This document shows positions 16,895-26,191 of a DNA stretch of 64,000 nt, in pieces; positions within the stretch are counted from its first letter, which is position 1, and every line of letters begins with the position of its first letter. Both the position numbers and the translations under genes were made by a program. The DNA is from DATFVA01 sp963743325 (GTDB lineage Bacteria; Bacteroidota; Ignavibacteria; Ignavibacteriales; Ignavibacteriaceae). The stretch covers positions 169,608 to 233,607 of the forward strand of contig CAVUOZ010000012.1 of NCBI GenBank assembly GCA_963743325.1, written 5' to 3'. Under the pieces are notes generated by a model. The model searched no databases. It worked only from the letters and a program-made list of their open reading frames with translations, and was not told the DNA's origin.

Positions 16895-18910
16895 CTATTT
16901 TGCAAGTGTAATCTTAATAACCTTATTTGTCGTTCCTGCAATAAGCCTGACAATGTATACACCGCTTGAAAGTCCATCAGCATTTAATATATACGAATAA
17001 TTACCTGCTTCCTTAAATTCATCTGATAATTCTTTTACCTGGTTTCCCAGTATATCATAAAGAATCAATTTTACTCTGGCTCCATTTGGAACTGAATAGT
17101 TTATTTTTGTTGAAGGGTTAAAAGGATTCGGGTAATTTTGCTCAAGCACAAAATCTGAAGCAGCAGGAACATCAACCGTAACTTCATTGCTGTAAGTATA
17201 TTTTCCAACAAAGTCTACCTGCTTTAGTCTGTATGTAAAAAGACCTCTAGTATTATCACGATCAACAAAACTATAATGGTTCGGCGTTGTTACTGTTCCT
17301 GCACCCTGTACAAAACCTATGGCCAGATAATCAGAATTACCTGATTTTCTTTCAATTTCAAATCCGCGGTTGTTCTTTTCAGTGGCTGTAGTCCATTCAA
17401 GATTAACTTTTCCATTCACAACAGCAGCCGAAAATGACTGAAGTTCAACTGGAGTAGGAAAATAATTGACCGCATCAAGGGCATTCAGGATTCCCCATCC
17501 ATATAGATTATCAGGATTATTACTTTTTGAAGCCGTATTCCTCATTGCATCTCTTACCTGCATAGGTGTAAGACCGGGATTAACAGATAAGATTAAAGCA
17601 GCAACACCAGCTGATAATGGACAGCTGAAGGATGTACCGCTTGCATAGTCATATGAATGATCATCATAAGGGGAAGCCACTACATCACCTGAACCTAAAG
17701 CCATAATATCCGGTTTATGTCTTCCGTCAACAGTAGGACCAACACTGCTGAAAGAAGCTCTGCTCCCTGAATATTCAACTGCGCCGGCTGCAATAACGCT
17801 GTCTCCGTCAGAGGGCGCACCAAGAGTATTATGAGATGGGTCGTAACCTTCATTACCTGCCGAATTAACGACCACTATTCCAAGGTGGGTAGCATAATCC
17901 GCACCATTGGTTATAATTGTAGTGTTACCATCCATATCCATCCAGGTATAACTCTGCCATGGAGGATCAAAACCAATGTAACCAAGTGAAGTTGAGGTGA
18001 CATCAACACCTATACTGTCAGCCCATTCCATTGCAGCAATCCAGTTGTCTTCTTCAAGAGGTGTCTCACTGTCGGTATTTTCTGTTTTTGCAAGAATGTA
18101 TGAAGAATTAAATGCGGGACCGATTAAATGACCTGGAGCATATCCACCAATGGTAGAAAGGGTTTCAGTACCGTGTGAACCATCCCCGGAATCGGCCTGG
18201 TTGCCGACATTGGGATCGTTGTTAACAAAGTCCCAGGCAGTAATAATATTCATAGACTGGAATGCGTCGTGACTCAATCTGCTGAATCCGGCATCCATAA
18301 GACAAACTGTTACACCCTGACCGGTATATCCCATATCATGTACAGCCGGAACATTTATCTGCTGCAGCTGGTCATATGATGCGCCGTAATCATAACTATG
18401 AATTCCTTCAGGCTGCTGAACTTTACTTAGATTTTGCTGAATCAAACTCTTGTCGGTTACAGGCTGATATCCTTTTTTTAATTTAAATACGATATCCAGT
18501 TTTTTGACAAAAGGTAAGGATGCGATTTCATTTACTCGAGATTTATTTACTGTTCCGCTGACAGCATTTAACCATCTGGAAGGCCACTTTATATTCAAAC
18601 CATACGCTTTAACCTGTGAAAGATAACCCGGATTAACAGGGATATCTTTTACAGTAAGCGGAGCAGACTTACCTAAAACCTTTTCTCTTCTTTGAAGTGA
18701 TTTTTCACTTACCACTGAAAGAGGATTACTGAAATATGCATCAGTATTATTTCCTTTATCAGTAAAGTAAATCCAAACCAGAACCTCTTCATCTGCAGAA
18801 GCATTATCAATCCTGGTCTGCAAAGCAGGGGTAAATTTGTTAAGCGGCTGCTGTGCAAACGCTGCAGCAAACAGACATAACAAAAACATTGGTATGTATA
18901 TTTTTCTCAT
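16895..18910 (-). CDS. Secreted subtilisin-like (S8) serine protease with T9SS sorting domain
   Basis: The 671-residue exported protease has a signal peptide ending FAAAFAQ and a pro-region to about residue 185. In the S8 catalytic domain the triad is Asp206 in CLMDAGFS, His246 in DGSHGTET and Ser427 in SGTSFSCP; the oxyanion Asn is in NSAGNEG. The C-terminal 90 residues are a type A T9SS sorting domain (FVLEQNYPNPFNPSTKINYS, GVYIVRLIAG), which directs export across the outer membrane and is normally removed. An FN3-like segment (VELQSFSAAVVNGKVNLEW) precedes it. It is monocistronic, upstream of the parvulin cluster. Confidence 0.93.
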   Translation of the reverse strand: MRKIYIPMFLLCLFAAAFAQQPLNKFTPALQTRIDNASADEEVLVWIYFTDKGNNTDAYFSNPLSVVSEKSLQRREKVLGKSAPLTVKDIPVNPGYLSQVKAYGLNIKWPSRWLNAVSGTVNKSRVNEIASLPFVKKLDIVFKLKKGYQPVTDKSLIQQNLSKVQQPEGIHSYDYGASYDQLQQINVPAVHDMGYTGQGVTVCLMDAGFSRLSHDAFQSMNIITAWDFVNNDPNVGNQADSGDGSHGTETLSTIGGYAPGHLIGPAFNSSYILAKTENTDSETPLEEDNWIAAMEWADSIGVDVTSTSLGYIGFDPPWQSYTWMDMDGNTTIITNGADYATHLGIVVVNSAGNEGYDPSHNTLGAPSDGDSVIAAGAVEYSGSRASFSSVGPTVDGRHKPDIMALGSGDVVASPYDDHSYDYASGTSFSCPLSAGVAALILSVNPGLTPMQVRDAMRNTASKSNNPDNLYGWGILNALDAVNYFPTPVELQSFSAAVVNGKVNLEWTTATEKNNRGFEIERKSGNSDYLAIGFVQGAGTVTTPNHYSFVDRDNTRGLFTYRLKQVDFVGKYTYSNEVTVDVPAASDFVLEQNYPNPFNPSTKINYSVPNGARVKLILYDILGNQVKELSDEFKEAGNYSYILNADGLSSGVYIVRLIAGTTNKVIKITLAK

Positions 18911-18949
18911 CTTACATCTCCGGAAAATATTTGTATAAAATGCATTGAA

Positions 18950-20986
18950 TTACTTTGCCCGTGTTCCGTTTTTAACATTATGATCAACAGTAAGAATATT
19001 CAATTCTCCATTCTCATTTTCAACAGCTAAAACCATTCCTTGCGATTCAAGTCCCATCAGCTTTGCAGGCTTCAAATTTGCGACAAGGATAATTTTCTTT
19101 CCAATGAGTTCTTCAGCTTTATAGCTTTTTGCAATACCAGCAAGAACCTGACGCTCACCGTCTTCAAGCCTGACTTTTAATTTAATAAGTTTATTACTTT
19201 TAGGCACGTTAATTGCCTCAAGAATTTCAGCAACTTTTAGTTTAACTCTATCAAAATCCTCTAATGAGATCAGATCATTATTCCGGTCCTGTTCACTCTT
19301 ATCCCGTAATTTATCAATTTGCTGTTCAATGACCTCATCCTCAATTTTGGGAAAAATAATTTCGGTTTTATTAAGCGTATGTCCTTCTCTAAGGTTCTCT
19401 TTACCTAGTTCATCCCAGCCTGCCGAGGAAGAATTAAGCATTAAAAAAATCTTTTCAGATGAAAAAGGAATTACCGGGGAAAATAAACCTGCCAGCGTAT
19501 AGATAGTTTGAAGACAAATATTTAAAGTCGTTGCACATCGTTCCCTGTTACTTTTTACCGTAACCCATGGTTCAGAATCATTAAAGTACTTATTGCCTGC
19601 CCGGGCAAGGTTCATTATTTCTGTAACACCGTCTTTTATTTTGTAACAATCAAATAACCCGGAGATTTTTGCCGGATATTCAGAAATAAGCTGCTGCATT
19701 TCCTGGTCTATTTTTTCGATATTACCTTTAGAAGGAACTCTTCCATCAAAATGTTTATGAACAAAAGTGAACGTCCTGTTCACAAAGTTACCAAGAATAT
19801 CGGCAAGTTCGCTGTTATTTCTTAACTGGAATTCCTTCCAGTAAAAATCAGTATCCCTTGTTTCAGGAAGATTTGCGGCAAGAGTATATCTCAGGGGATC
19901 GGCCGGAAATAACTTAAGGAAATCAATTACATCAATTCCCCAGTTACGGCTTTTGGAAAATTTCTTTCCTTCGAAGTTTAAGAACTCATTAGCAGGCACA
20001 TTCTGAGGAAGAACGTACTTCGCTTTATCGCCGTCATTCCATGCCATGAGCATTGCCGGAAAAATGATGCAGTGAAAAACTACGTTATCTTTTCCGATAA
20101 AAGCTACATATTTGGTTTTTTCACCCTGCCAGTATTCTCTCCATAGATTTTCTTTCCCCAGTTTTTGAGAGAGTTCTTTCGTTGCAGAAATGTAACCCAG
20201 AACAGCTTCAAACCAGACATACAAGACTTTTCCTTTAGCGGAATCAAGCGGAACCGGTACACCCCAGTCAAGATCACGCGTGTATGCCCTGTCTTTCAGA
20301 CCTGCTTTGAACCAGCCTCTGCAGTATTGCAAAACATTCTCTTTCCAGCCGAAATTTTTATTGTTTACATTCACATAGTCTTCGAGCCGGGATTGATAAT
20401 CTCCCAGCGGAAAATACCAGTGTGTTGTTTCCCTTAATACCGGGGTTTTGCCGCTGATTTTACTTCTGGGATTCTTTAGTTCAGAAGGTTCGTACAAAGC
20501 ACCACAGTTCTCACACTCATCACTTCTTGCTTCTTCATAGCCGCAGTTGGGACAGGTTCCCTCGACATAACGGTCAGGGAGGAACATCTGTACTGCCTCG
20601 TCATAAAACTGCATCGATTTCTTTTCGTGAAGGATCCCCCTGTTGTAATATTCCAGGAAAAATTCTCTGGCAGTCTCGTAGTGAACAGGCAAACTTGTCC
20701 TTGAGTAAATATCAAAACTTATCCCGAATTGTTCAAATGCTTTTTTATTTATTTCATGATACCGGTCAATAATCACCTTCGGGCTTACTTTTTCTTTATC
20801 GGCACTTATCGTTATCGGGACGCCATGTTCATCAGAACCACAGATGTAAAGTACATCATTTCCTTTCATCCTGTTATACCGGACATAAATATCCGCAGGC
20901 AGGTAAGCACCGCTTAAATGTCCTAAATGGATTGGTCCGTTTGCATAAGGAAGGGCTGAAGTTACAAGTATTTTTTCTTTTACCAA
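18950..20986 (-). CDS. metG: Methionyl-tRNA synthetase
   Basis: The 678-residue class I synthetase charges tRNA-Met. The HIGH motif is PIHLGHLSGAY, the zinc knuckle is CPNCG...CENCG (about 140-155), and the KMSKS loop appears as KFSKSRN at about residue 340. The last 105 residues are the EMAP II-like tRNA-binding/dimerisation domain (VKLKVAEILEAINVPKSNKL to GLESQGMVLAVE). Full length for the E. coli-type enzyme. It stands alone, followed by the S8 protease gene on the same strand. Confidence 0.98.
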   Translation of the reverse strand: MVKEKILVTSALPYANGPIHLGHLSGAYLPADIYVRYNRMKGNDVLYICGSDEHGVPITISADKEKVSPKVIIDRYHEINKKAFEQFGISFDIYSRTSLPVHYETAREFFLEYYNRGILHEKKSMQFYDEAVQMFLPDRYVEGTCPNCGYEEARSDECENCGALYEPSELKNPRSKISGKTPVLRETTHWYFPLGDYQSRLEDYVNVNNKNFGWKENVLQYCRGWFKAGLKDRAYTRDLDWGVPVPLDSAKGKVLYVWFEAVLGYISATKELSQKLGKENLWREYWQGEKTKYVAFIGKDNVVFHCIIFPAMLMAWNDGDKAKYVLPQNVPANEFLNFEGKKFSKSRNWGIDVIDFLKLFPADPLRYTLAANLPETRDTDFYWKEFQLRNNSELADILGNFVNRTFTFVHKHFDGRVPSKGNIEKIDQEMQQLISEYPAKISGLFDCYKIKDGVTEIMNLARAGNKYFNDSEPWVTVKSNRERCATTLNICLQTIYTLAGLFSPVIPFSSEKIFLMLNSSSAGWDELGKENLREGHTLNKTEIIFPKIEDEVIEQQIDKLRDKSEQDRNNDLISLEDFDRVKLKVAEILEAINVPKSNKLIKLKVRLEDGERQVLAGIAKSYKAEELIGKKIILVANLKPAKLMGLESQGMVLAVENENGELNILTVDHNVKNGTRAK

Positions 20987-21111
20987 TATTCTTCCAAGTC
21001 TTCTGAATACGAAAAATAAATATAAGTAAAAAAAAGTTTGTAATTAAAGGGAATTGTAAGGATATAAGATAAATCAGAGCAGGGGGAAATATTAAGGAAT
21101 AGAGTAATTAT

Positions 21112-21155
21112 GACGCATTCAAAACGCATTCAAAACGTATTCAAGACGCATTCGA
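21112..21155 (+). repeat. 11-bp tandem repeat, four units
   Basis: Four consecutive 11-base units of the form RACGYATTCRA run from 21112 to 21155 with only four differences from the consensus. They lie in the 540-base gap between metG and the LiaF-like gene, upstream of both, and could affect either promoter. Confidence 0.8.
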
Positions 21156-21193
21156 GAGGTAATTAAAGTGGAATAAGCAAAGGTTTAAAATGG

Positions 21194-21286
21194 TTGAGCT
21201 GTTGTTTGTTGAGGAGTTTAACCCGGAAATTCAAAAATTTCTTCTTCAATAAAGAAGCTGCAGGTAGTCGCCAAACAACAGCTCGA
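21194..21286. other. Long inverted repeat enclosing two hairpins (structured element)
   Basis: GAGCTGTTGTTTG (21196-21208) and CAAACAACAGCTC (21272-21284) form a perfect 13-base-pair outer stem. Inside, GAAATT/AATTTC (21226-21231 with 21236-21241) and TTCTT/AAGAA (21242-21246 with 21252-21256) form two small adjoining hairpins, giving a branched fold. It could be a small RNA, a 5' leader of the LiaF-like operon 240 bases downstream, or a palindromic mobile remnant. No known family was recognised. Confidence 0.45.
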
Positions 21287-21529
21287 ATATTTTCAATTCA
21301 AATGATTCAATACTTGTGCCAGTATGTTCCGTTAAGGTTTTTATTACTATTTAAGCCAAATATCAGGACTTTTAAACATAATTGTGTCAGATTTTCAGAA
21401 AATAGTTTGAATTTGAAACACTTTTTTTCACCGGTGATTTTCCGTCATTCACCTATTTATTATTTATAACCGGAATAATTCGGATTATGTTTGGCTGTGA
21501 ACTAAAACTTTTATACAGAGGCAAATAAA

Positions 21530-22288
21530 ATGGTAGAGAACAGAAGTAAAACAAACAGCAGAATATTTCTCGGTTTTGTACTTGTCATAATAGGAGCATT
21601 ATTTTTACTCGACAACCTTAATTATTTATACTTTGATATCCCCCATGTAATTTTTTCTTTTCCTGCAGTCCTGATTATTATTGGAATTCTTCTCCTTGTA
21701 AATTCAGAGAAAAAAGGGGCGGGTTTAATATTTTTAGTAATTGGTGCGCTCTGGATGCTGCCCAGGATCTTTCCATGGATTTCAATTAACGGCGGAGTAA
21801 TTTTTTCGGTATTAATAATCGCCCTGGGTATTTATATACTGACAAAAAGAAGAGGTTCATCCGGATACGGTCATTATTTTGATAAATCCGGGACGTCTGA
21901 ACAAGGCAGCACTGTTAATGCATCCGGAGGATATTCAGAAGATACTGATAAGCTTGATGATGTTGCAATTTTCGGGGGAGGACATAAATTCATATCATCA
22001 AGCAATTTTCAGGGCGGAAACATAACTGCAATTTTTGGCGGATCTGAAATAGATCTGACAAGGTGCAAGCTGGCACCCGGAAAACACGTTCTTGAAGTTA
22101 CAGCAATTTTTGGCGGAACAACTTTAATTGTCCCTAAAGAATGGAATATTATAATAAATGTACTCCCTTTATTCGGCGGATTTTCACATAAGGGAATGAG
22201 AGGGCCAAACGTGGTGATCGACCCGGAAAGCACACTTATAATTAAAGGTGTGGTGATAATGGGCGGCGGTGAAATTAAAACATATTGA
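21530..22288 (+). CDS. LiaF-like membrane protein (DUF5668 + LiaF C-terminal domain)
   Basis: The 252-residue protein has four hydrophobic segments in its first 110 residues (DUF5668-like), then a cytoplasmic C-terminal domain of repeated strands each carrying an FGG motif (AIFGGGHK, AIFGGSEID, AIFGGTTLI, PLFGGFSH). This is the LiaF 'cell wall-active antibiotics response' domain. LiaF proteins inhibit a cognate sensor kinase until the envelope is stressed. The next two genes are a histidine kinase and its regulator, only 8 and 58 bases apart, so it most likely modulates them. Confidence 0.85.
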   Translation: MVENRSKTNSRIFLGFVLVIIGALFLLDNLNYLYFDIPHVIFSFPAVLIIIGILLLVNSEKKGAGLIFLVIGALWMLPRIFPWISINGGVIFSVLIIALGIYILTKRRGSSGYGHYFDKSGTSEQGSTVNASGGYSEDTDKLDDVAIFGGGHKFISSSNFQGGNITAIFGGSEIDLTRCKLAPGKHVLEVTAIFGGTTLIVPKEWNIIINVLPLFGGFSHKGMRGPNVVIDPESTLIIKGVVIMGGGEIKTY

Positions 22289-22296
22289 TCTGATAA

Positions 22297-23364
22297 ATGG
22301 AAAGCAACCCGATACTCAGCAGTACAAGGAATTTTTACTTCTACCTCCTTTTCTGGCTGATAGTTATTATTATAAATTTCCTGCTGCTGAACCTTGCTCT
22401 TAAAATTGATACCAGCACCGCCCTTGCCGACAGTATTGTTTTCTATATAATATTGGGCGGGCTGGGTCTAAGTTTCTGGTACTCAACCCGCTATATTTCT
22501 TTTGAGAATACCAGTTTTTATAAAATCCTCATTAACCATATTATCGGGGCATTATTTGTTGCATCATTATGGCTGTTAAGCGGTTATCTTTTTATGAGGG
22601 AAGTACTCGGATTTAACAGCTCCTATGTGAATTTTTTCATAACAACACTTCCCTGGCGCTTCCTGATAGGGATTTTAATTTATTTTGTTATTACATCATT
22701 CTATTACCTTATCATATACTATTCCGGGTTCCAGGAAAGAAAACTTTATGAAGCAGAACTGAAAAACCTTGTTACTCAGGCTGAATTGAGGTCGCTTAAA
22801 TTTCAGATAAATCCTCACTTTATTTTCAACAGCTTAAATTCTATGAGCGCTCTTACTACTATAGACCCGGAAAAAGCGAGGGGGATGATTCTGAAGCTTG
22901 CGGAATTTTTACGATATACAATTGCAAACAATGAACAACAAAAAAACAAGCTTAAAGATGAGCTTAATAACATCAAGCTGTACCTGGAGATCGAAAAGAT
23001 AAGATTTGAAGATAAGTTCGATTTTACAGAAGATTTAACCCAGGAATGCCTGGAGCATGAAGTTCCGAATATGCTGCTTCAGCCATTATTTGAAAATGCA
23101 ATAAAGCATGCGGTTTACGAATCACTTGAAAAAATCAAAGTAAAGTTAAGATGCTCGGGTGAAAACGGTTACTTGAAAATCGAAGTTTCCAACACATATG
23201 ACCCTGAGATAAAATCCAAAAAAGGGACAGGTGTAGGTTTAAAAAATATTCGTGAACGGCTTAAATTAATTTATCATCAGAATGACCTGATGGAGGTGAT
23301 AGAAGAGGACGGGGTCTTCAAAGTCATACTCTTTATTCCGCAGCAAAACAGCATCGCCTCATAA
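22297..23364 (+). CDS. LytS-type sensor histidine kinase
   Basis: The 355-residue kinase has four N-terminal transmembrane helices (about 12-145) with no extracellular sensor domain, then a His_kinase domain of the LytS/YehU family. The phospho-acceptor is His174 in QINPHFIFNSLNSM, and the ATPase domain has the N box PLFENAIKHAV and GTGVGLKNIRERL. It lies between the LiaF-like gene and the LytTR regulator, forming a three-component module analogous to LiaFSR, though the kinase and regulator classes differ from the Firmicute system. Confidence 0.92.
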   Translation: MESNPILSSTRNFYFYLLFWLIVIIINFLLLNLALKIDTSTALADSIVFYIILGGLGLSFWYSTRYISFENTSFYKILINHIIGALFVASLWLLSGYLFMREVLGFNSSYVNFFITTLPWRFLIGILIYFVITSFYYLIIYYSGFQERKLYEAELKNLVTQAELRSLKFQINPHFIFNSLNSMSALTTIDPEKARGMILKLAEFLRYTIANNEQQKNKLKDELNNIKLYLEIEKIRFEDKFDFTEDLTQECLEHEVPNMLLQPLFENAIKHAVYESLEKIKVKLRCSGENGYLKIEVSNTYDPEIKSKKGTGVGLKNIRERLKLIYHQNDLMEVIEEDGVFKVILFIPQQNSIAS

Positions 23365-23422
23365 ATTCTGGTTGTTTTTATTTCCTTCCATTATATTTAA
23401 ACCCTGATTTCCAGTTTGTATT

Positions 23423-24175
23423 ATGGATAAAAAAATAACTGTTATTATAATCGACGATGAAACTCTCGGGCGCCAGATAGTCAGGAAATATCTTTCTGTC
23501 CATAATGACGTTGAGATTCTCGCTGAATGTTCAAACGGATTTGAGGGAGTTAAGAAGATAAACGAACTGAACCCGGACCTTGTTTTTCTTGATATACAAA
23601 TGCCCCGGCTCAACGGATTCGAAATGCTCGAACTTTTGGATCAGCCCCCTGTGATAATTTTTACCACAGCATATGATCAGTATGCTATAAAAGCCTTCGA
23701 AGTAAATGCAGCCGATTACCTGCTAAAACCCTTTTCATCCGAGAGGTTTGAAGAAGCATTAGAAAAGGCGAAACTGCTATTCAAAAATAAATCGCAGCAT
23801 AGTGAGATCGTAAAAGAGCTCATAAAGCATACCCAGGAAACTGCGGAATATCTGGAACGAATTGTTATAAAAGACGGGACAAAAATTCACATTATTCCTG
23901 TTGATTCTGTAATTTATATAGAAGCTCAGGATGATTATGTGATGATCTGTTCAAAAGAGGGAAACCTGCTAAAGCAGAAAACGATGCGGTATTTTGAAGA
24001 ACATCTTTCACCGGAGGATTTTTTACGGATTCACAGATCTTACATAGTTTCAATTCCCCATATTAAAAAGATAGAGCTTGTTGAAAAGGAAACCTATAAA
24101 TTATTTCTTGATGACGGAACCGGACTGCCCGTAAGTAAATCCGGTTATGAAAAACTGAAAAGCATTCTAAATTGA
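23423..24175 (+). CDS. LytTR family response regulator
   Basis: The 250-residue regulator has a receiver domain (1-120) with acidic residues in IIDDE, phospho-acceptor Asp57 in VFLDIQMP and Lys in LLKPF, then a LytTR DNA-binding domain (about 145-250) with FLRIHRSYIVSIPHIKKIE. LytTR proteins bind paired imperfect direct repeats upstream of targets. It is cotranscribed with the LytS-type kinase. Confidence 0.94.
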   Translation: MDKKITVIIIDDETLGRQIVRKYLSVHNDVEILAECSNGFEGVKKINELNPDLVFLDIQMPRLNGFEMLELLDQPPVIIFTTAYDQYAIKAFEVNAADYLLKPFSSERFEEALEKAKLLFKNKSQHSEIVKELIKHTQETAEYLERIVIKDGTKIHIIPVDSVIYIEAQDDYVMICSKEGNLLKQKTMRYFEEHLSPEDFLRIHRSYIVSIPHIKKIELVEKETYKLFLDDGTGLPVSKSGYEKLKSILN

Positions 24176-24229
24176 GATTGTTTGTTGATCAGCCATTCAA
24201 TATATTCGAAGAAATTCTGAGAGAAAAAA

Positions 24230-25831
24230 ATGAATTATGACAGAGATCTAAATTCAATTCAGGAGGCCCGGGCTTTAGCCGCAAAGGCTAAAGAAGCCCA
24301 GCTTGCATTCAGTCATTATTCACAGCCTCAGGTCGACCAGATTATAAAGGCTATGGCTGAAGCAGGTTATGCTGCCTCAGAGAAGCTGGCAAAGCTTGCA
24401 GTTGAGGAAAGCGGCTTCGGCAAGATTGAGGATAAAATCATCAAAAACCAGTTCTCCACTAAAAATGTTTTTGAATCTATTAAAGACCTGAAGACTGTCG
24501 GAATAGTTGATATTGAAGCAAGCGGAAAGATTATAAAAATTGCTGTGCCTATGGGTGTTGTCTGCGCTCTTATACCTTCCACGAATCCTACTTCTACTGC
24601 AATGTTTAAGGTCCTGATATCATTAAAGTGCAGGAACGGAATTGTCGCCAGTCCCCACCCCAGAACATCAAAGTGTACAGCTGAAGCACTCAGGATTTTA
24701 TCTGATGCCGCTGTTTCCGCTGGAGCACCGGAAGGAATAATTCAGTGTTTGTCGGATCCCACAATAGAAGGTACTGAAGAATTAATGCACAATAAAAATA
24801 TCGCCGTTATTCTTGCTACGGGCAGCAATCCTATGGTTAAAGCAGCTTACAGCTCAGGCAAGCCGGCATATGGAGTGGGTTCAGGTAATGTTCCTGCTTT
24901 TATTGAACGCACAGCCGACTATAAAAAGGCGGTGGCCGATATTATATACGGTACTACTTTTGATAACGGAACTCTATGCTCATCAGAGCAGGCAATGATT
25001 GTTGACCTTCCGTTGAAGGAAAAAGTTATCGAAGAAGCAAAAAAACTGGGCTGTTATTTCGTTAATGTAGATGAAAAAACAAAACTGGCTCAAGCTATTC
25101 AAAAAGATTTTAGAATTAACCCGGCAGTCGTTGGTCAGTCGGCAAACTTTATTGCAAATTATGCAGGATTTAATGTCCCTGAAAATACAACAGTGCTTAT
25201 AGCTGAGTGCACGGAAGTCGGTAAAACCGAACCCCTTTCGATGGAAAAGCTATCACCGATCCTTGCATTTTATACTGCGGACGGATGGCTGGAAGGCTGT
25301 CACAGGTGCATCGATCTTCTTAATTTCGGAGGGATAGGACATACAATGGTAATCCACTCCAACGACGAGCCTGTAATAATGAAATTTGCATTAGAAAAAC
25401 CAGCCTTCAGAATACTTGTAAATACTGTAGCTTCAGTCGGCGCAATTGGTTATACAACTGCACTGGATCCTTCGATGACACTTGGACCCGGAACCATAGG
25501 CGGTTCAATAATTTCAGATAACATTACAGCAAAACACCTGATGAATATAAAAGCCTTAGCATTTGAAACAAATCCTGTAAATCCCGGGAAAACTGTTACA
25601 TCATTTACAGCACTAAAAGAGTTTGGTGTTAAAAGCAGTTTTATGATGGAAATTGAAGAACGGTTGAGAGCCAGGGCAGGAAATCCTCACTTTGAAGATA
25701 AACCTGTTCCCACAGTAAAAAAGGAAGTCCGGCCTCCGGAAATCAAGAGTGAAAAGAAAACCCCCGCAAAATTCGGTGAGGGTATTTCACAGGAAAGTGT
25801 GGACAAAATCATCCGCGAATTCAAATATTGA
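24230..25831 (+). CDS. CoA-acylating aldehyde dehydrogenase with C-terminal helix tail
   Basis: The 533-residue enzyme of the acetaldehyde dehydrogenase (acylating) family converts aldehyde + CoA + NAD+ to acyl-CoA. The catalytic Cys is Cys250 in FDNGTLCSSEQ, and GVVCALIPSTNPTSTAMFK and TGSNPMVKAAYSSGKPAYGVG are typical of EutE/PduP/AdhE-N proteins. After the catalytic core (about residue 480) comes a Pro/Lys-rich linker and a short amphipathic helix, ISQESVDKIIREF, a layout used by microcompartment encapsulation peptides. No shell genes are nearby. It is 55 bases after the LytTR gene but probably independent. Confidence 0.88.
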   Translation: MNYDRDLNSIQEARALAAKAKEAQLAFSHYSQPQVDQIIKAMAEAGYAASEKLAKLAVEESGFGKIEDKIIKNQFSTKNVFESIKDLKTVGIVDIEASGKIIKIAVPMGVVCALIPSTNPTSTAMFKVLISLKCRNGIVASPHPRTSKCTAEALRILSDAAVSAGAPEGIIQCLSDPTIEGTEELMHNKNIAVILATGSNPMVKAAYSSGKPAYGVGSGNVPAFIERTADYKKAVADIIYGTTFDNGTLCSSEQAMIVDLPLKEKVIEEAKKLGCYFVNVDEKTKLAQAIQKDFRINPAVVGQSANFIANYAGFNVPENTTVLIAECTEVGKTEPLSMEKLSPILAFYTADGWLEGCHRCIDLLNFGGIGHTMVIHSNDEPVIMKFALEKPAFRILVNTVASVGAIGYTTALDPSMTLGPGTIGGSIISDNITAKHLMNIKALAFETNPVNPGKTVTSFTALKEFGVKSSFMMEIEERLRARAGNPHFEDKPVPTVKKEVRPPEIKSEKKTPAKFGEGISQESVDKIIREFKY

Positions 25832-25872
25832 CTCAAATCTTTAAATAACAATTCAGTAATATCTTGTTCTAA

Positions 25873-26027
25873 GAACCGGGGAAGCATTCGCAGATTCTCT
25901 ACGGGACCTGCCTCGACGTCCCGCTCCGACTCGTCGGAGACGAGGCGAGCAGGCGGGTGTTTTCGCAGTGGTTCTCTACAGGATTCTATCCCGTAGAAAA
26001 AGGTTGAAAACACCCCACGTCTCATTT
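25873..26027 (+). repeat. Repeat unit U1 of palindrome array (diverged)
   Basis: First, diverged copy of the interspersed unit. It contains GCAGTGGTTCTCTAC followed by the hairpin arms CTACAGGA and TCCCGTAG and the AAAAAGGTT exit, but lacks the front part seen in U2-U4. A GC-rich palindromic insert (25907-25957) interrupts an earlier hairpin. Confidence 0.7.
25907..25957. repeat. GC-rich palindromic insert, copy 1
   Basis: A GC-rich block centred on CTCCGACTCGTCGGAG, with CCTGCC at its left edge and a degenerate GCAGGC at its right. The same core recurs at 27227-27278. Its base composition contrasts sharply with the surroundings, and it splits a CTACGGGA hairpin arm of unit U1. Confidence 0.65.
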
Positions 26028-26191
26028 AACCGTTTTAATTTATCTGCCGGAGGCAGACGGTTTTTATCATCCTGAGTTTCCTGATATTGTAAATCCAGCT
26101 TTTATTATATGCGTGTTGAAAGAAGATATCCCTTTGCTTTTTTTTCAATTATATAAATTAATCTCAAAAAAGGTAAACCGTTAAAACGGTT
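26028..26191. mobile_element. Internally deleted IS200-like element (derivative E1)
   Basis: It is bounded by AACCGTTTTAA...CGGTT on the left and the palindrome AACCGTTAAAACGGTT (26176-26191) on the right, as the complete element at 26665-27186. Inside is a decayed copy of the 5' end of the transposase gene and its upstream region (compare 26069-26165 with 27068-27160: CCTGAGTTTCC, GTAAATCCAG, ATATCCCTTT are shared). The body of the gene is lost, so this is a MITE-like, non-autonomous derivative. A 15-base palindrome (26043-26057) is inserted in its left arm. Confidence 0.7.

Noticed and set aside
21194..21469. 91-codon plus-strand reading frame after metG
   Set aside because: It starts in the inverted repeat, has no ribosome binding site and its sequence shows no fold or family; more likely chance in AT-rich DNA.
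24230..25831. Bacterial microcompartment locus
   Set aside because: Only the aldehyde dehydrogenase with a helix tail is present. No shell protein, signature enzyme or reactivase lies within the window, so I report the tail, not a locus.
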